In this document: positions 36,861 to 45,014 of the stretch, in pieces
How the letters are laid out: every line of letters begins with the position of its first letter
Numbering within the stretch: the first letter of the stretch is position 1
DNA from: Candidatus Solibacter sp.
GTDB taxonomy: Bacteria; Acidobacteriota; Terriglobia; Bryobacterales; Bryobacteraceae
NCBI GenBank assembly: GCA_025361425.1
Contig: JANYAH010000085.1
Span: forward strand, 1 to 50,011
Length of the DNA stretch: 50,011 nt
Direction of reading: 5' to 3'
Notes under the pieces: model-generated
The model's database searches: none
What the model was told of the DNA's origin: nothing
Seen by the model: the letters and a program-made list of their open reading frames with translations, nothing else
Made by a program: the position numbers and the translations under genes

Positions 36861-38255
36861 ATGGGAAAAGTCACCGGCTTCATGGAATACACGCGGGAAC
36901 TGCCGCAGCGCCGCGACATCGCCGTGCGCGTCCAGGACTGGTTCGAAATCTACCAGCCGTTCGCCGACGACCATCTGCGCACGCAGGCCGCGCGCTGCAT
37001 GGATTGCGGCGTGCCCTTCTGCCACACGGGCTGCCCGCTCAACAATATCATTCCGGATTGGAACGATCTGGTCTACCACGGGCGCTGGAAGGAGGCGGTG
37101 CGCCAGTTGCACGCCACTAACAATTTCCCCGAGTTCACCGGACGCATCTGTCCCGCGCCCTGTGAAACGGCCTGCGTGCTGGGCATCAACCAGCCCGCTG
37201 TCACCATCAAACAGATCGAGAAGACGATCATCGACCGCGCGTTCGAAGAGGGCTACATCGTTCCCGAGCCGCCCGCTCTGCGCAGCGGCAAGCGCGTCGC
37301 GGTGATCGGCAGCGGACCCGCTGGACTTGCCGCCGCGCAGCAACTGGCGCGCGCCGGCCACGATGTCACGGTGTTCGAAAAGAACGACCGCATCGGCGGA
37401 CTGCTGCGCTACGGCATCCCGAATTTCAAGATGGAGAAGCACCTGATCGACCGGCGGCTGGAGCAGATGCGCGGCGAAGGGGTCAACTTTGAAACTAATG
37501 CCCATGTGGGCGGCAATGTGCCGGTGGGAGACGTGCGGCGCGAGTTCGACGCCATCCTACTGGCGGGGGGCGCCGAACAACCCCGCAATCTGAACGTCCC
37601 CGGACGCGAGCTAAAGGGCATCCACTTCGCCATGGAGTTTCTGCCGCAGCAGAACCGCGTGTGCGAAGGCGATGCCGTGCCAGACCAGATTCTGGCTACG
37701 GGCAAGCGCGTCATTATTATCGGCGGTGGCGATACTGGCGCCGATTGTCTGGGCACCAGCCACCGGCAGGCCGCGCGCTCCGTCACCCAGTTCGAACTCC
37801 TGCCCAAGCCTCCGGAGACGCGCTCGCCGTTGACGCCCTGGCCGCTGTGGCCAATGCAGTTGCGCGTCGAAAGCTCGCACGAAGAAGGCGGTACGCGCGA
37901 TTGGAGCGTCCACACGGTGAAGTTCACCGGCGACGCACACGGCAACGTCCAGCAACTGCATGCGGTGCGCGTGTCGCCCAAAATGGAACCCCTGCCGGGG
38001 ACGGAATTCACCTTGGATGCCGATCTGGTGCTGCTCGCCATGGGCTTCACCGGCCCGGTGAAGCACGGCATGATTGCGCAACTCGGCGTGGCGCTAGAGC
38101 CGCGCGGTAACGTGGCCGCCGACGCCAATTACATGTCGAGCGTTCCCGGCGTGTTCGCGGCCGGCGACATGCGCCGCGGACAATCCCTGGTGGTGTGGGC
38201 CATCGCCGAAGGGCGCAAGGCGGCGGAAGGAATCGATCGGTACCTGAGAGGGTGA
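36861..38255 (+). CDS. gltD: Glutamate synthase, small (beta) subunit
   Basis: The protein has 464 residues and starts 11 bases after gltB, with AGGAGG eight bases before the ATG. The N-terminal ferredoxin-like region has [17 protein letters not shown] and [13 protein letters not shown], supplying the 4Fe-4S clusters. Two Rossmann motifs follow: [16 protein letters not shown] for FAD and [14 protein letters not shown] for NADPH. The ending [20 protein letters not shown] is typical. It passes electrons from NADPH to GltB in the ammonia-assimilation GS-GOGAT cycle. The gltBD pair is likely regulated by the divergent LysR protein. Confidence 0.97.
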   Translation: MGKVTGFMEYTRELPQRRDIAVRVQDWFEIYQPFADDHLRTQAARCMDCGVPFCHTGCPLNNIIPDWNDLVYHGRWKEAVRQLHATNNFPEFTGRICPAPCETACVLGINQPAVTIKQIEKTIIDRAFEEGYIVPEPPALRSGKRVAVIGSGPAGLAAAQQLARAGHDVTVFEKNDRIGGLLRYGIPNFKMEKHLIDRRLEQMRGEGVNFETNAHVGGNVPVGDVRREFDAILLAGGAEQPRNLNVPGRELKGIHFAMEFLPQQNRVCEGDAVPDQILATGKRVIIIGGGDTGADCLGTSHRQAARSVTQFELLPKPPETRSPLTPWPLWPMQLRVESSHEEGGTRDWSVHTVKFTGDAHGNVQQLHAVRVSPKMEPLPGTEFTLDADLVLLAMGFTGPVKHGMIAQLGVALEPRGNVAADANYMSSVPGVFAAGDMRRGQSLVVWAIAEGRKAAEGIDRYLRG

Positions 38256-38310
38256 GCGATTGACTCGCTCGGTCACCATCCTGCCACTGGAACGGAGTAA
38301 ACTGTAGACG

Positions 38311-38520
38311 ATGCCGGAAGCTGAGATCCAGTACGTCTCTAATGAGAACGGCGAGCCGACTGCCGTGATTGTGCCGATCTCTTTGTGGCGCGACATCGAA
38401 TCCGAACGGGAAACGGCTCACCTCCTGAAGTCGGAGACGATGAAGCGCCGCCTCCTGGAAGCGAAGAAGCGCCAGCAAGGGATCCCGCTTGACGAAGCCA
38501 TTGCGAAACTTGGAATTTGA
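38311..38520 (+). CDS. Antitoxin of a type II toxin-antitoxin pair (Phd/YefM-like)
   Basis: The protein has 69 residues. The N-terminal half (IQYVSNENGEPTAVIVPISL) has the strand-helix pattern of a Phd/YefM-type DNA-binding dimer, and the C-terminal half is a charged helix (RRLLEAKKRQQGIPLDEAIA) that would wrap around a toxin. Its end overlaps the YoeB-like toxin frame by about 32 bases, the usual coupled order with antitoxin first. It should repress its own promoter and neutralise the toxin. Because the partner lacks its C-terminus, it may be an orphan. Confidence 0.82.
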   Translation: MPEAEIQYVSNENGEPTAVIVPISLWRDIESERETAHLLKSETMKRRLLEAKKRQQGIPLDEAIAKLGI

Positions 38521-38731
38521 CGCCGCCGCGTTCGAAGACCTTGCCTGGTGGGTGGAACATGATCGAGCGCAGGCCCTTCGGATCATTCGCTTGATCCGGG
38601 ATGTTCAGCGGGAGCCGTTTAGCGGCGCCGGCAAACCCGAACCTTTGAAGCATGAATTGAAGGGTTGCTGGTCCAGGCGGATTGATCGGGAACACCGCCT
38701 CGTCTACCAGGTGCAGCAAGATAAGATTCGC
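38489..38731 (+). pseudogene. YoeB/RelE-type toxin with lost C-terminus
   Basis: The frame starts at TTG 38489 or, more like the family, at TTG 38501 (MRNLEFD). Homology to YoeB is clear: LEFDAAAFEDLAWWVEHDRA, FSGAGKPEPLKHELKGCWSR and DREHRLVYQVQQDKI, including the Glu and Arg of the active site. After about 38731 the expected ending (about IAACRYHY with the catalytic His and C-terminal Tyr) is missing. The frame instead continues without a stop for some 270 codons through a dispersed repeat and antisense to the HlyD gene. It is probably inactive as a ribosome-dependent RNase; a nearby frameshift or sequence error is an alternative. Confidence 0.6.
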
Positions 38732-38742
38732 GGCCGAGACGC

Positions 38743-38776
38743 GGCAGACCATGCAAGGCGATGGTCTGCCCCACCT
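38743..38776 (-). repeat. Dispersed 3'-end hairpin repeat, copy 7 (perfect hairpin)
   Basis: GGCAGACCAT (38743-38752) and ATGGTCTGCC (38761-38770) form a perfect ten-base stem with an eight-base loop. On the minus strand the element reads AGGTGGGGCAGACCATCGCC, as in copy 1. It lies where the YoeB-like toxin should end and just before the HlyD stop codon, so it could also end transcripts from both sides. Confidence 0.75.
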
Positions 38777-39880
38777 CTACTTCCCAGGCAACGCTGCTCC
38801 GTCGCGGATTTCGTCGGTGGCGCGGCGGACCACCATGTCACCGGGTTGCAGGTTGCCCATCACCTCGATGGAATCTCCATCGGCCGCGCCCTTTTTCACA
38901 TCCACCCACTCGGCCTTGCCGTTGCGGCCGCGAACCACGAACGTTCGCTCGGCGGTGGTGACCACGCTGGTCTTCGGGACAAGAAGCGACGGGCGCGTCC
39001 GGCGCACGGGCCACTTCACGCTGGGGTACATGCCTGGCGAGAGCGAACCATCGCGATTCAGGACGTCCAACTCTACCGGCATGGTGCGGGTTTTCAGGTC
39101 GAGTGCGTGGGCCACACGCGCCACGGCGCCTGCGTAGGTCCGCTCCGGAAACGCGGGGATTTTGAACTCCACTTTGGCGCCCGCCACGATGCCGCCGATG
39201 TCTTGCTCCGGCACCGCGACGATCAGCCGCAAGCGCGAGACCTGTTGGATCACCAGAAGCACGGGGTCGGCGCCGGGGCCCACCAGCGCGCCGGGATGAA
39301 TCAGGCGGTCGGTAACCACTCCGTCGAAAGGCGCGGTGATTTCGAGGTAGGTCTGCATCACCGTCTGCGCGCGCAGAGCGGCTTCGGCGGCACTGACCGC
39401 CTGCCGTCTGGAACTGACGAGGGCGCGCGCGGCGTCCACCTGCTTCTCCGCCTGCGTGAGTTCGTTGCCGGCGATGACTCCGGGGGTTTCCGCCGCCTTT
39501 TTGAGGTGTTCCGAGGTGCTCTGCGCCGCCGCCAGTTGGGCTTCGGCCTGTAGCCGGTCAGATTCGGCGGCGTGCACGCGGGATTCGGCTTCGGCGACGC
39601 GGGCAGCCATCTCCGGCGCGCTCAACTCGGCGAGGAGTTGTCCCTGTTTGACGACGCTTCCCCGGTCCACCAGGACCTTCTCGACATAACCCGCCACGCG
39701 GGCGTGGAGCGAAACCATGAGGAACGGCTGGAACTCGCCAGGCAGGTCCGCTGTGCGCGAAAGAGATTTGGAGACCACGGGCGCGAGGTCGGCAGTTTGG
39801 GACCAGGCCGCACCAGCCAAGATCGTGAGGATGAGTATGACAGGCCTCCTGGCCTGTCTCTTGTCAAGCACGTTCGCCAT
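38777..39880 (-). CDS. RND efflux periplasmic adaptor (HlyD/MFP family)
   Basis: The protein has 367 residues from ATG 39878-39880 (MANVLDKRQARRPVILILTI); a longer frame from 39928 overlaps the RND gene by 14 bases and adds 16 residues. After the signal peptide comes a barrel-sandwich (VSLHARVAGYVEKVLVDRGS, ITAPFDGVVTDRLIHPGALV) flanking a coiled-coil hairpin (about residues 95-170), then a beta-barrel (LRLIVAVPEQDIGGIVAGAK) and a membrane-proximal domain. It links the inner-membrane pump to the outer-membrane channel. The signal-peptide codons are partly made of a dispersed-repeat hairpin. It is the last gene of the PadR-TolC-RND-HlyD unit. Confidence 0.92.
   Translation of the reverse strand: MANVLDKRQARRPVILILTILAGAAWSQTADLAPVVSKSLSRTADLPGEFQPFLMVSLHARVAGYVEKVLVDRGSVVKQGQLLAELSAPEMAARVAEAESRVHAAESDRLQAEAQLAAAQSTSEHLKKAAETPGVIAGNELTQAEKQVDAARALVSSRRQAVSAAEAALRAQTVMQTYLEITAPFDGVVTDRLIHPGALVGPGADPVLLVIQQVSRLRLIVAVPEQDIGGIVAGAKVEFKIPAFPERTYAGAVARVAHALDLKTRTMPVELDVLNRDGSLSPGMYPSVKWPVRRTRPSLLVPKTSVVTTAERTFVVRGRNGKAEWVDVKKGAADGDSIEVMGNLQPGDMVVRRATDEIRDGAALPGK
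39839..39858. repeat. Dispersed repeat hairpin inside the HlyD signal-peptide codons
   Basis: GACAGGCC (39839-39846) and GGCCTGTC (39851-39858) form a perfect eight-base stem with a TCCT loop. On the coding strand it encodes RQARRPV, the basic n-region of the HlyD signal peptide. It matches the core of the dispersed 3'-end repeat family. Confidence 0.65.
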
Positions 39881-39887
39881 ATCGAAA

Positions 39888-39916
39888 CGACAGGCCAGAG
39901 GGCCTATCCCACTTTT
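39888..39916 (-). repeat. Dispersed 3'-end hairpin repeat, copy 8
   Basis: On the minus strand it reads AAGTGGGATAGGCCCTCTGG and then CCTGTCGTTTC, starting at the TAA stop of the RND gene. GATAGGCC and GGCCTGTC pair with one G-U. It lies between the RND stop and the HlyD ATG at 39880, only a few dozen bases from the second hairpin. Confidence 0.65.
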
Positions 39917-42900
39917 AAGTCGCGTCATAGTATCTGCTCGTCGGGTCCATCGGATTTAAGGATGGAGAAACAATCGATGCCTTGCGTTGGAGGATGACGT
40001 AGATCGAAGGCAGAATGCTGAGGGTCGCAAAGGTGGAAACAATGAGACCGCCGATTACGGCGCGGGCCAGCGGCGCGGATTGTCCACCGCCTTCGCCGAA
40101 GCCAATGGCCATGGGCGTCATGCCGCAGATCATCGCGGATGCCGTCATGAGAATCGCGCGCAAACGGCCGCCGGCGCCTTCCCGGGTAGCTTCGAGCAGC
40201 GGCCTGCCTTCGCGTCTGGAATGCTCGGCGAAGGTGACCAGCAGGATCGAATTGGCGACGGCGATGCCAATGGCCATGATGGCGCCCATGAACGATTGCA
40301 CGTTCAAAGTGGTACCCGTAAATCGCAGCATCAGAATCACGCCGCACAGCACCGCGGGGACGGTCAGCACGATTGCCAGAGCCAGTCGGACGGATTGGAA
40401 GTTGGCGGATAGCAGCAGGAAGATGACGAGGACCGCGAGCGACAATCCCACGCGCAGCCCGGAGATGGTCTGTTCCAACGGCGGAATCTGGCCGCGCAAC
40501 TTGACGCTGACGCCTTTGGGCGGGGTGCCGGCGCGGGCCAGCGCGGTAGTCAGTTTTTGCGACGCTTCCCCCAGGGTCAGGCCGTGGATGTTGGCGGTGA
40601 GAGAGACCACGCGTTGGCCGTTGTACCTTTCGATGAGTCCGGGCATGGTTCCGAATTTGATGGCCGCCACGTCGGTCAAACGGGTTTCTCCGCGCCCGTT
40701 CTGCATCACGGGAATCTTGCCCAGGTCGTCGGCACCCTGCATGCGGTTCTGCGGCAACTGTACCTGGATCTGAAAGGCGTTCCCGGAATTCGGATCGCGC
40801 CAGTAGTTAGGCTGGATGAAGCGGGACGAGGATGTGGCAGGCACGATGGAGCGTGAGACGTCCGCCATGCTCAGGCCGAACTGGCCGGCGCGCTCGCGGT
40901 CGATGGTGATGTCGAGTGTGGGATAGTTCAGTTCCTGAGCATACTGTAGATCGCGCAGGAAAGGGAGTTTGGCCATCTCCGCCTGCACCTTCACTGCGTA
41001 GGCGGCGTTATCCTGCAGGCTGACTCCCTGCACGGCGACTTCGATGGGCGTCGGCGATCCGAAGCTCATCACCTGGCTGACGATGTCGCCGGCTTCGAAG
41101 GAGATCTTCGAGCCCGGGAGAGCCTGGCGGAGACTGGCGCGCAGTTTCTCGCGCAGCGGCTCGCCGCGGGCCGCGGTGGGTTTCAGCGCGATCTGGATGA
41201 CCGCCTCCTGGGGCCCGCTGGTGAACAGGTGGATCAGATTCACCGGGTAGCTGGACGGCACGACGCCGACGAAGTCGCTGGTGATCTCGATGTTGTCCGG
41301 TCCGATATCGCGGCGTATGACGTCGAGGGCGCGAAGCACCTGGCGCTCGGATTCCTCCACGCGCGTTCCGGCGGGGGCCCGCAGGCGAATGCGCAGAATG
41401 GGTGCGTCGACATCGGGGAAAATCTCGCTTCCCATTTGCGGAATCAGAATCACCAGCAAAGCGGCCGATGCCGCGAGATAGCCCAATACGAGAGGCCAAC
41501 GGAAACGCAGGACGACGCCGAGATAACGCATGTAGAACTCACGCAGGCGGCCGAAGAAGCCTTCCCTCTCCTCGCCCCGGTGGCCCTCTTTCATCAGCCA
41601 CGCCGAGAAGACCGGCACCAGACTGCTGGACAGCAAGTAGGAAGCGATCATCGAAAATGCGACCGCCAGAGAGAGCGGCACAAAGAGCTGACGCCCCACG
41701 CCCACCATGAAGAACGAGGGAACGAAGACGGCCAGAATGCAGAACATCGAAAGCAGCCGCGCCATGGCCGTGCGCGTGCACGCCTCCACCACGGCACGGG
41801 CGCGGGAGACGCCGGGCAGCATCTGGGTGTGAATGTTCTCGATCTCCACGGTGGCTTCGTCCACCAGGACGCCGACTGCCAGGGCGAGCCCGCCCAGAGT
41901 CATGATGTTGATCGTCTGACCGGTCGCCCACAAGAGAATCACGGCGCTCAGCAGCGCGAACGGAATGTTGAGGACGACAATCAGCGCGCTACGCCAATCG
42001 CGCAGGAAGATCAGCACCATCAGGCCGGTGAGCGCGGCGCCCAGCAGACCCTCCACAACCAGCCCGCGGATGGAATTGCGGACATACGGCGACTGGTCGA
42101 ATTCCAGGCTGACATCAACATCCTCGGGTACGGCTTTCTTGAAGTCTGGGATGGCCGCCTTGACGGCATCGATCACCGATAGGGTAGAAGAATCGGCGCG
42201 CTTGGTGACCGGAATGTAGACCGTGCGGCGGCCGTTAACGTGGGCGTAGGCGGTGATCAAATCGGTGCCGTTTTCGATGGTTCCGATGTCGCGCAAATAG
42301 ACCGTGGTTCCCGAGCCTGGCCGGATGGGCATGCCGAGAAGTTCCGCCAGGTCGCCGCCCAGCGCGGCGTTGGTCCTGGCGATGCGGTTGAGGGTGCCCG
42401 TCGCGATATTGCCCGACGGCATTACCAGGCTCGCCTTGGAGACGGCTGCGAGGGCTTCATCGGGGGAGATGCCGTACTGTTGAAGTTTGTTGGGATTCAG
42501 GGTGATGACGATGGTCCGCTGGTTGCCGCCGAACGGCGGCGGCGCCGAAACACCCGGCAGAGTAGCGAAAAGCGGACGCACGCGGTTAAGGGCGAAATCC
42601 TGCATTTCGCCCTGGGTTCTACTTGCGCTGCTGAAGATCAACTGGCCCACGGCCACGCTGCCCGCGTCGAAACGCGTGATGAACGGCGGCACGGTTCCCG
42701 GAGGCATGAATGCCCGCGCGCGGTTCACATAGCCGACGGTTTCCGACATCGCCTGGCTCAGGTTGGTGCCCTCATGAAATACCAGTTTCATGAGCGCGGC
42801 GCCTTGAATGCTCTTGCTCTCCACGTGGTCGATGCCCGTGATGTAGAGGAAGTGATACTCGTAGTAATACGTGAGGTAACCTTCCATCTGCGCGGGGTCC

Positions 42901-43061
42901 ATGCCGCCATAGGGCTGGGCCACATAGATTGCCGGGTCGCCGACTTGCGGAAAGATATCGACGGGCATGCGCTTTAGAGCGAGCACGGCGCAGAGTGCGA
43001 CCGCGATCAGCGCCACCACTACGGTCATCGGTCTGCTTAGAGCTGCCAGGACAAGACGCAT
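39915..43061 (-). CDS. RND family efflux/transport permease
   Basis: The protein has 1048 residues, a full-length RND pump. It has an N-terminal transmembrane helix with RPMTVVVALIAVALCAVLAL, two large periplasmic loops (about 30-330 and 560-860) and twelve helices. Helix-4 region reads GGLALAVGVLVDEATVEIEN, holding acidic residues of the proton relay, and another conserved stretch is FSMIASYLLSSSLVPVFSAW. The second half repeats the pattern (LNVQSFMGAIMAIGIAVANS). It uses proton flow to export drugs, lipids or metals; the substrate is unknown. It lies between the outer-membrane channel gene and the adaptor gene on the same strand. Confidence 0.95.
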   Translation of the reverse strand: MRLVLAALSRPMTVVVALIAVALCAVLALKRMPVDIFPQVGDPAIYVAQPYGGMDPAQMEGYLTYYYEYHFLYITGIDHVESKSIQGAALMKLVFHEGTNLSQAMSETVGYVNRARAFMPPGTVPPFITRFDAGSVAVGQLIFSSASRTQGEMQDFALNRVRPLFATLPGVSAPPPFGGNQRTIVITLNPNKLQQYGISPDEALAAVSKASLVMPSGNIATGTLNRIARTNAALGGDLAELLGMPIRPGSGTTVYLRDIGTIENGTDLITAYAHVNGRRTVYIPVTKRADSSTLSVIDAVKAAIPDFKKAVPEDVDVSLEFDQSPYVRNSIRGLVVEGLLGAALTGLMVLIFLRDWRSALIVVLNIPFALLSAVILLWATGQTINIMTLGGLALAVGVLVDEATVEIENIHTQMLPGVSRARAVVEACTRTAMARLLSMFCILAVFVPSFFMVGVGRQLFVPLSLAVAFSMIASYLLSSSLVPVFSAWLMKEGHRGEEREGFFGRLREFYMRYLGVVLRFRWPLVLGYLAASAALLVILIPQMGSEIFPDVDAPILRIRLRAPAGTRVEESERQVLRALDVIRRDIGPDNIEITSDFVGVVPSSYPVNLIHLFTSGPQEAVIQIALKPTAARGEPLREKLRASLRQALPGSKISFEAGDIVSQVMSFGSPTPIEVAVQGVSLQDNAAYAVKVQAEMAKLPFLRDLQYAQELNYPTLDITIDRERAGQFGLSMADVSRSIVPATSSSRFIQPNYWRDPNSGNAFQIQVQLPQNRMQGADDLGKIPVMQNGRGETRLTDVAAIKFGTMPGLIERYNGQRVVSLTANIHGLTLGEASQKLTTALARAGTPPKGVSVKLRGQIPPLEQTISGLRVGLSLAVLVIFLLLSANFQSVRLALAIVLTVPAVLCGVILMLRFTGTTLNVQSFMGAIMAIGIAVANSILLVTFAEHSRREGRPLLEATREGAGGRLRAILMTASAMICGMTPMAIGFGEGGGQSAPLARAVIGGLIVSTFATLSILPSIYVILQRKASIVSPSLNPMDPTSRYYDAT

Positions 43062-43183
43062 GTTGGTTTAACTCATTTTCAAGAACGGCCGCCCGTCGGC
43101 AACGCCGCAACTCCAATCAGAGCCGCGACGGGGTGCTCTTTGGGCCGCGAGCGGTTGACCCCAATACGAGACTGCACCAAGAC

Positions 43184-44584
43184 TCATCGGCCAGCCTCGG
43201 CGGCGAAGGGCTGGATATCGCCGGCGGCCGCGGCCACGCCGAGCAAGCCGCGCCAGACGGCGAGCCGGGCTAACGCGTCGTCGATCTCGGCCTGCGTGAG
43301 CAAGCGCTGCGCCTCGGCGACTTCCGTGATGGTTCCAAGACCCGCTTCATAGCGCGCCGTCGCCTGCTGTGTGGCGCTCCGCGCCGCCGAAACCTGGGTG
43401 GGGGTGTTGGCCGCGATACGCCGTGCGCCGTGCAACATCGCCACCGCGCGGTTCCATTGGGCGCGCAGGTCGGTCGCGATCTGCGCGCTCCTGGCCTGCT
43501 GCGCGCGCATGGTTGCGGTTTGCGCCGCCTGGCGCGCACGAATTGCCGGCAGGTCGGATACCGGGAAGGTCACGCTGAACCCGAGAGCGTAGTTCTGCGT
43601 GCTGGGAGCCAGACCATTGAGGCCGCCGAGTATTTTTCCGTTGGTCTCGGCGCCAGAGCCGCGCGCGTACGCCGAACCCTGCAAATAGAAGCGTGGAAAG
43701 TAGGAGCGTTCCAAGGCTCGGAGCCTGGCCAGAGTCTCCTCGACCGCGGCGTTCTGCTCTAGCACGATCGGGTTCTTCGTTGGATTCACGGCGGGGACGT
43801 CCTGTTCCGGCGGCAGTTGGAGCAAGGCTGAAATATCCAGGGCGATCTGGCCGGGCTCCACACCGACAAATTGGGAGAGCGTGGCGCGCGCCACATCGGC
43901 GGCCTGCTGCGCCTGGATCCATTGGGTACGCGCCGCGGCCAGTTCGGCATCGGCCCGCGAAGCGTCGGCCCCGGGCCGCAACTGCGCGTTGACCAGCGCG
44001 GTAATCGTCCGCAAGAGGACGCCGGCCCGGTCCACGCCGGCCTGCGCTGCGCGAATGGTCTCTTGCGCAGCGGCCAGCGTCAGACACGCATCGGCGGTGG
44101 CGACCGCGATTTCGTACTGCGTGCGTTTCAAGGCGGCCTCGGATTCAGCTTGCAGCGCACTCGCGACGGCCAGATTGGCGCGGCGAAGTCCAAAGTCGAA
44201 GGGCTCCCAGGTGACCAAAACTCCGAGCGCGGTGCCCCACGTGGTGCCCAGATTGTTGGTGCCGAGCACCGGCCCCGAGATCGACGGGATCGCGCTCTGC
44301 GGCAGGAGAAGTCCGAACACGTTGTTCCTGGTGGCGCGATTGACTTGCGCGAGCGCGTCCGCGTGGGGCAGATAGGCGGTCCGCGCCAGGCGAATGCCCG
44401 CCGCCGCGGCATTGATCTGCTCCTGGGAAACTCGCACGGAAGGGTAGTTTTTGAGGGCGCGCTGAATCGCCTGGTCCACAGTCATCAGTCCCGGAGCGAC
44501 GGCTGGCTGGCCCATGGCTAGCCCGGCAGCAGCCAACGCCAGCAGGAAAATCCGGGGACAGACGGAACGTTTTCCAGTTTTCAT
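43184..44584 (-). CDS. TolC-like outer membrane efflux protein
   Basis: The protein has 466 residues. It has a signal peptide (MKTGKRSVCPRIFLLALAAA, cleavage near MGQ), then two outer-membrane-efflux repeats with long helices (SVRVSQEQINAAAAGIRLAR; AARTQWIQAQQAADVARATL; ATARYEAGLGTITEVAEAQR). It would form the trimeric channel of the RND pump. It starts four bases after the PadR stop, so the two are one transcript. The first 33 bases are nearly the same as those of the metalloprotease gene at 49258, an unusual shared 5' end. Confidence 0.93.
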   Translation of the reverse strand: MKTGKRSVCPRIFLLALAAAGLAMGQPAVAPGLMTVDQAIQRALKNYPSVRVSQEQINAAAAGIRLARTAYLPHADALAQVNRATRNNVFGLLLPQSAIPSISGPVLGTNNLGTTWGTALGVLVTWEPFDFGLRRANLAVASALQAESEAALKRTQYEIAVATADACLTLAAAQETIRAAQAGVDRAGVLLRTITALVNAQLRPGADASRADAELAAARTQWIQAQQAADVARATLSQFVGVEPGQIALDISALLQLPPEQDVPAVNPTKNPIVLEQNAAVEETLARLRALERSYFPRFYLQGSAYARGSGAETNGKILGGLNGLAPSTQNYALGFSVTFPVSDLPAIRARQAAQTATMRAQQARSAQIATDLRAQWNRAVAMLHGARRIAANTPTQVSAARSATQQATARYEAGLGTITEVAEAQRLLTQAEIDDALARLAVWRGLLGVAAAAGDIQPFAAEAGR

Positions 44585-44588
44585 TCCG

Positions 44589-44927
44589 CTACTCGCCTTC
44601 CATGAGTTCTCGAAACAACTCGCGCACCTTGATCTTGGATGCCTCTAACGCCTTCCGTCCCAAAGCAGTCGCGCGGTAGACCTTGCGCAGCGACCTGCCG
44701 TTCCGCTGGTGCGTGGAACGGAGATAGCCTTTCTTCTCCAACCCATGGAGCAGCGGATACAGACTGCCGGGGCTGATCCGGTAGCCGTGGCGCCCCAATT
44801 CTTCGATCATGCCGAGCCCGAAAATGGGCTCCGCGGTGGCGTGATGCAAGACGTGCAACCGAATCAGCCCGGAGTACAGATCGCGGTCGGCCGGCAAGCT
44901 TTGATGATCGGGTTTCGTTTTCGACAT
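44589..44927 (-). CDS. PadR family transcriptional regulator
   Basis: The protein has about 112 residues from ATG 44925-44927 (MSKTKPDHQSL); an upstream in-frame start at 44975 would lie in the promoter. The winged helix reads HATAEPIFGLGMIEELGRHG, then ISPGSLYPLLHGLEKKGYLR and RKVYRATALGRKALEASKIK. PadR proteins repress efflux or detoxification genes until a ligand binds. As the first gene of the efflux unit, it probably represses its own promoter and therefore the pump. Confidence 0.92.
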   Translation of the reverse strand: MSKTKPDHQSLPADRDLYSGLIRLHVLHHATAEPIFGLGMIEELGRHGYRISPGSLYPLLHGLEKKGYLRSTHQRNGRSLRKVYRATALGRKALEASKIKVRELFRELMEGE

Positions 44928-44945
44928 ACGACTATGCGAGATTCG

Positions 44946-44975
44946 AGTATAAAGACGGAAAGCGACGGATGTCAA
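44946..44975 (-). promoter_or_regulatory. Strong sigma-70-like promoter of the padR-efflux unit
   Basis: On the minus strand, consensus TTGACA (44970-44975) and TATACT (44946-44951) are spaced 18 bases apart. The expected start of transcription is near 44939, only about 12 bases before the padR ATG, and no ribosome binding site is visible, so padR may be read from a very short leader. PadR binding here would silence the whole efflux operon. Confidence 0.65.
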
Positions 44976-45014
44976 GGGCGCGAATGGCCCGCGCCGTGAT
45001 AGCCTTTAAGGCGC

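Noticed and set aside
38732-39553. C-terminal extension of the YoeB-like frame
   Set aside because: It is antisense to the HlyD adaptor and has no motif; it is read as loss of the natural stop, not as a fusion protein.
43065-43183. A 39-codon frame between the TolC-like and RND genes, starting by ATGA overlap
   Set aside because: No ribosome binding site, no motif and a low-complexity sequence; the overlap with the stop codon is probably chance.
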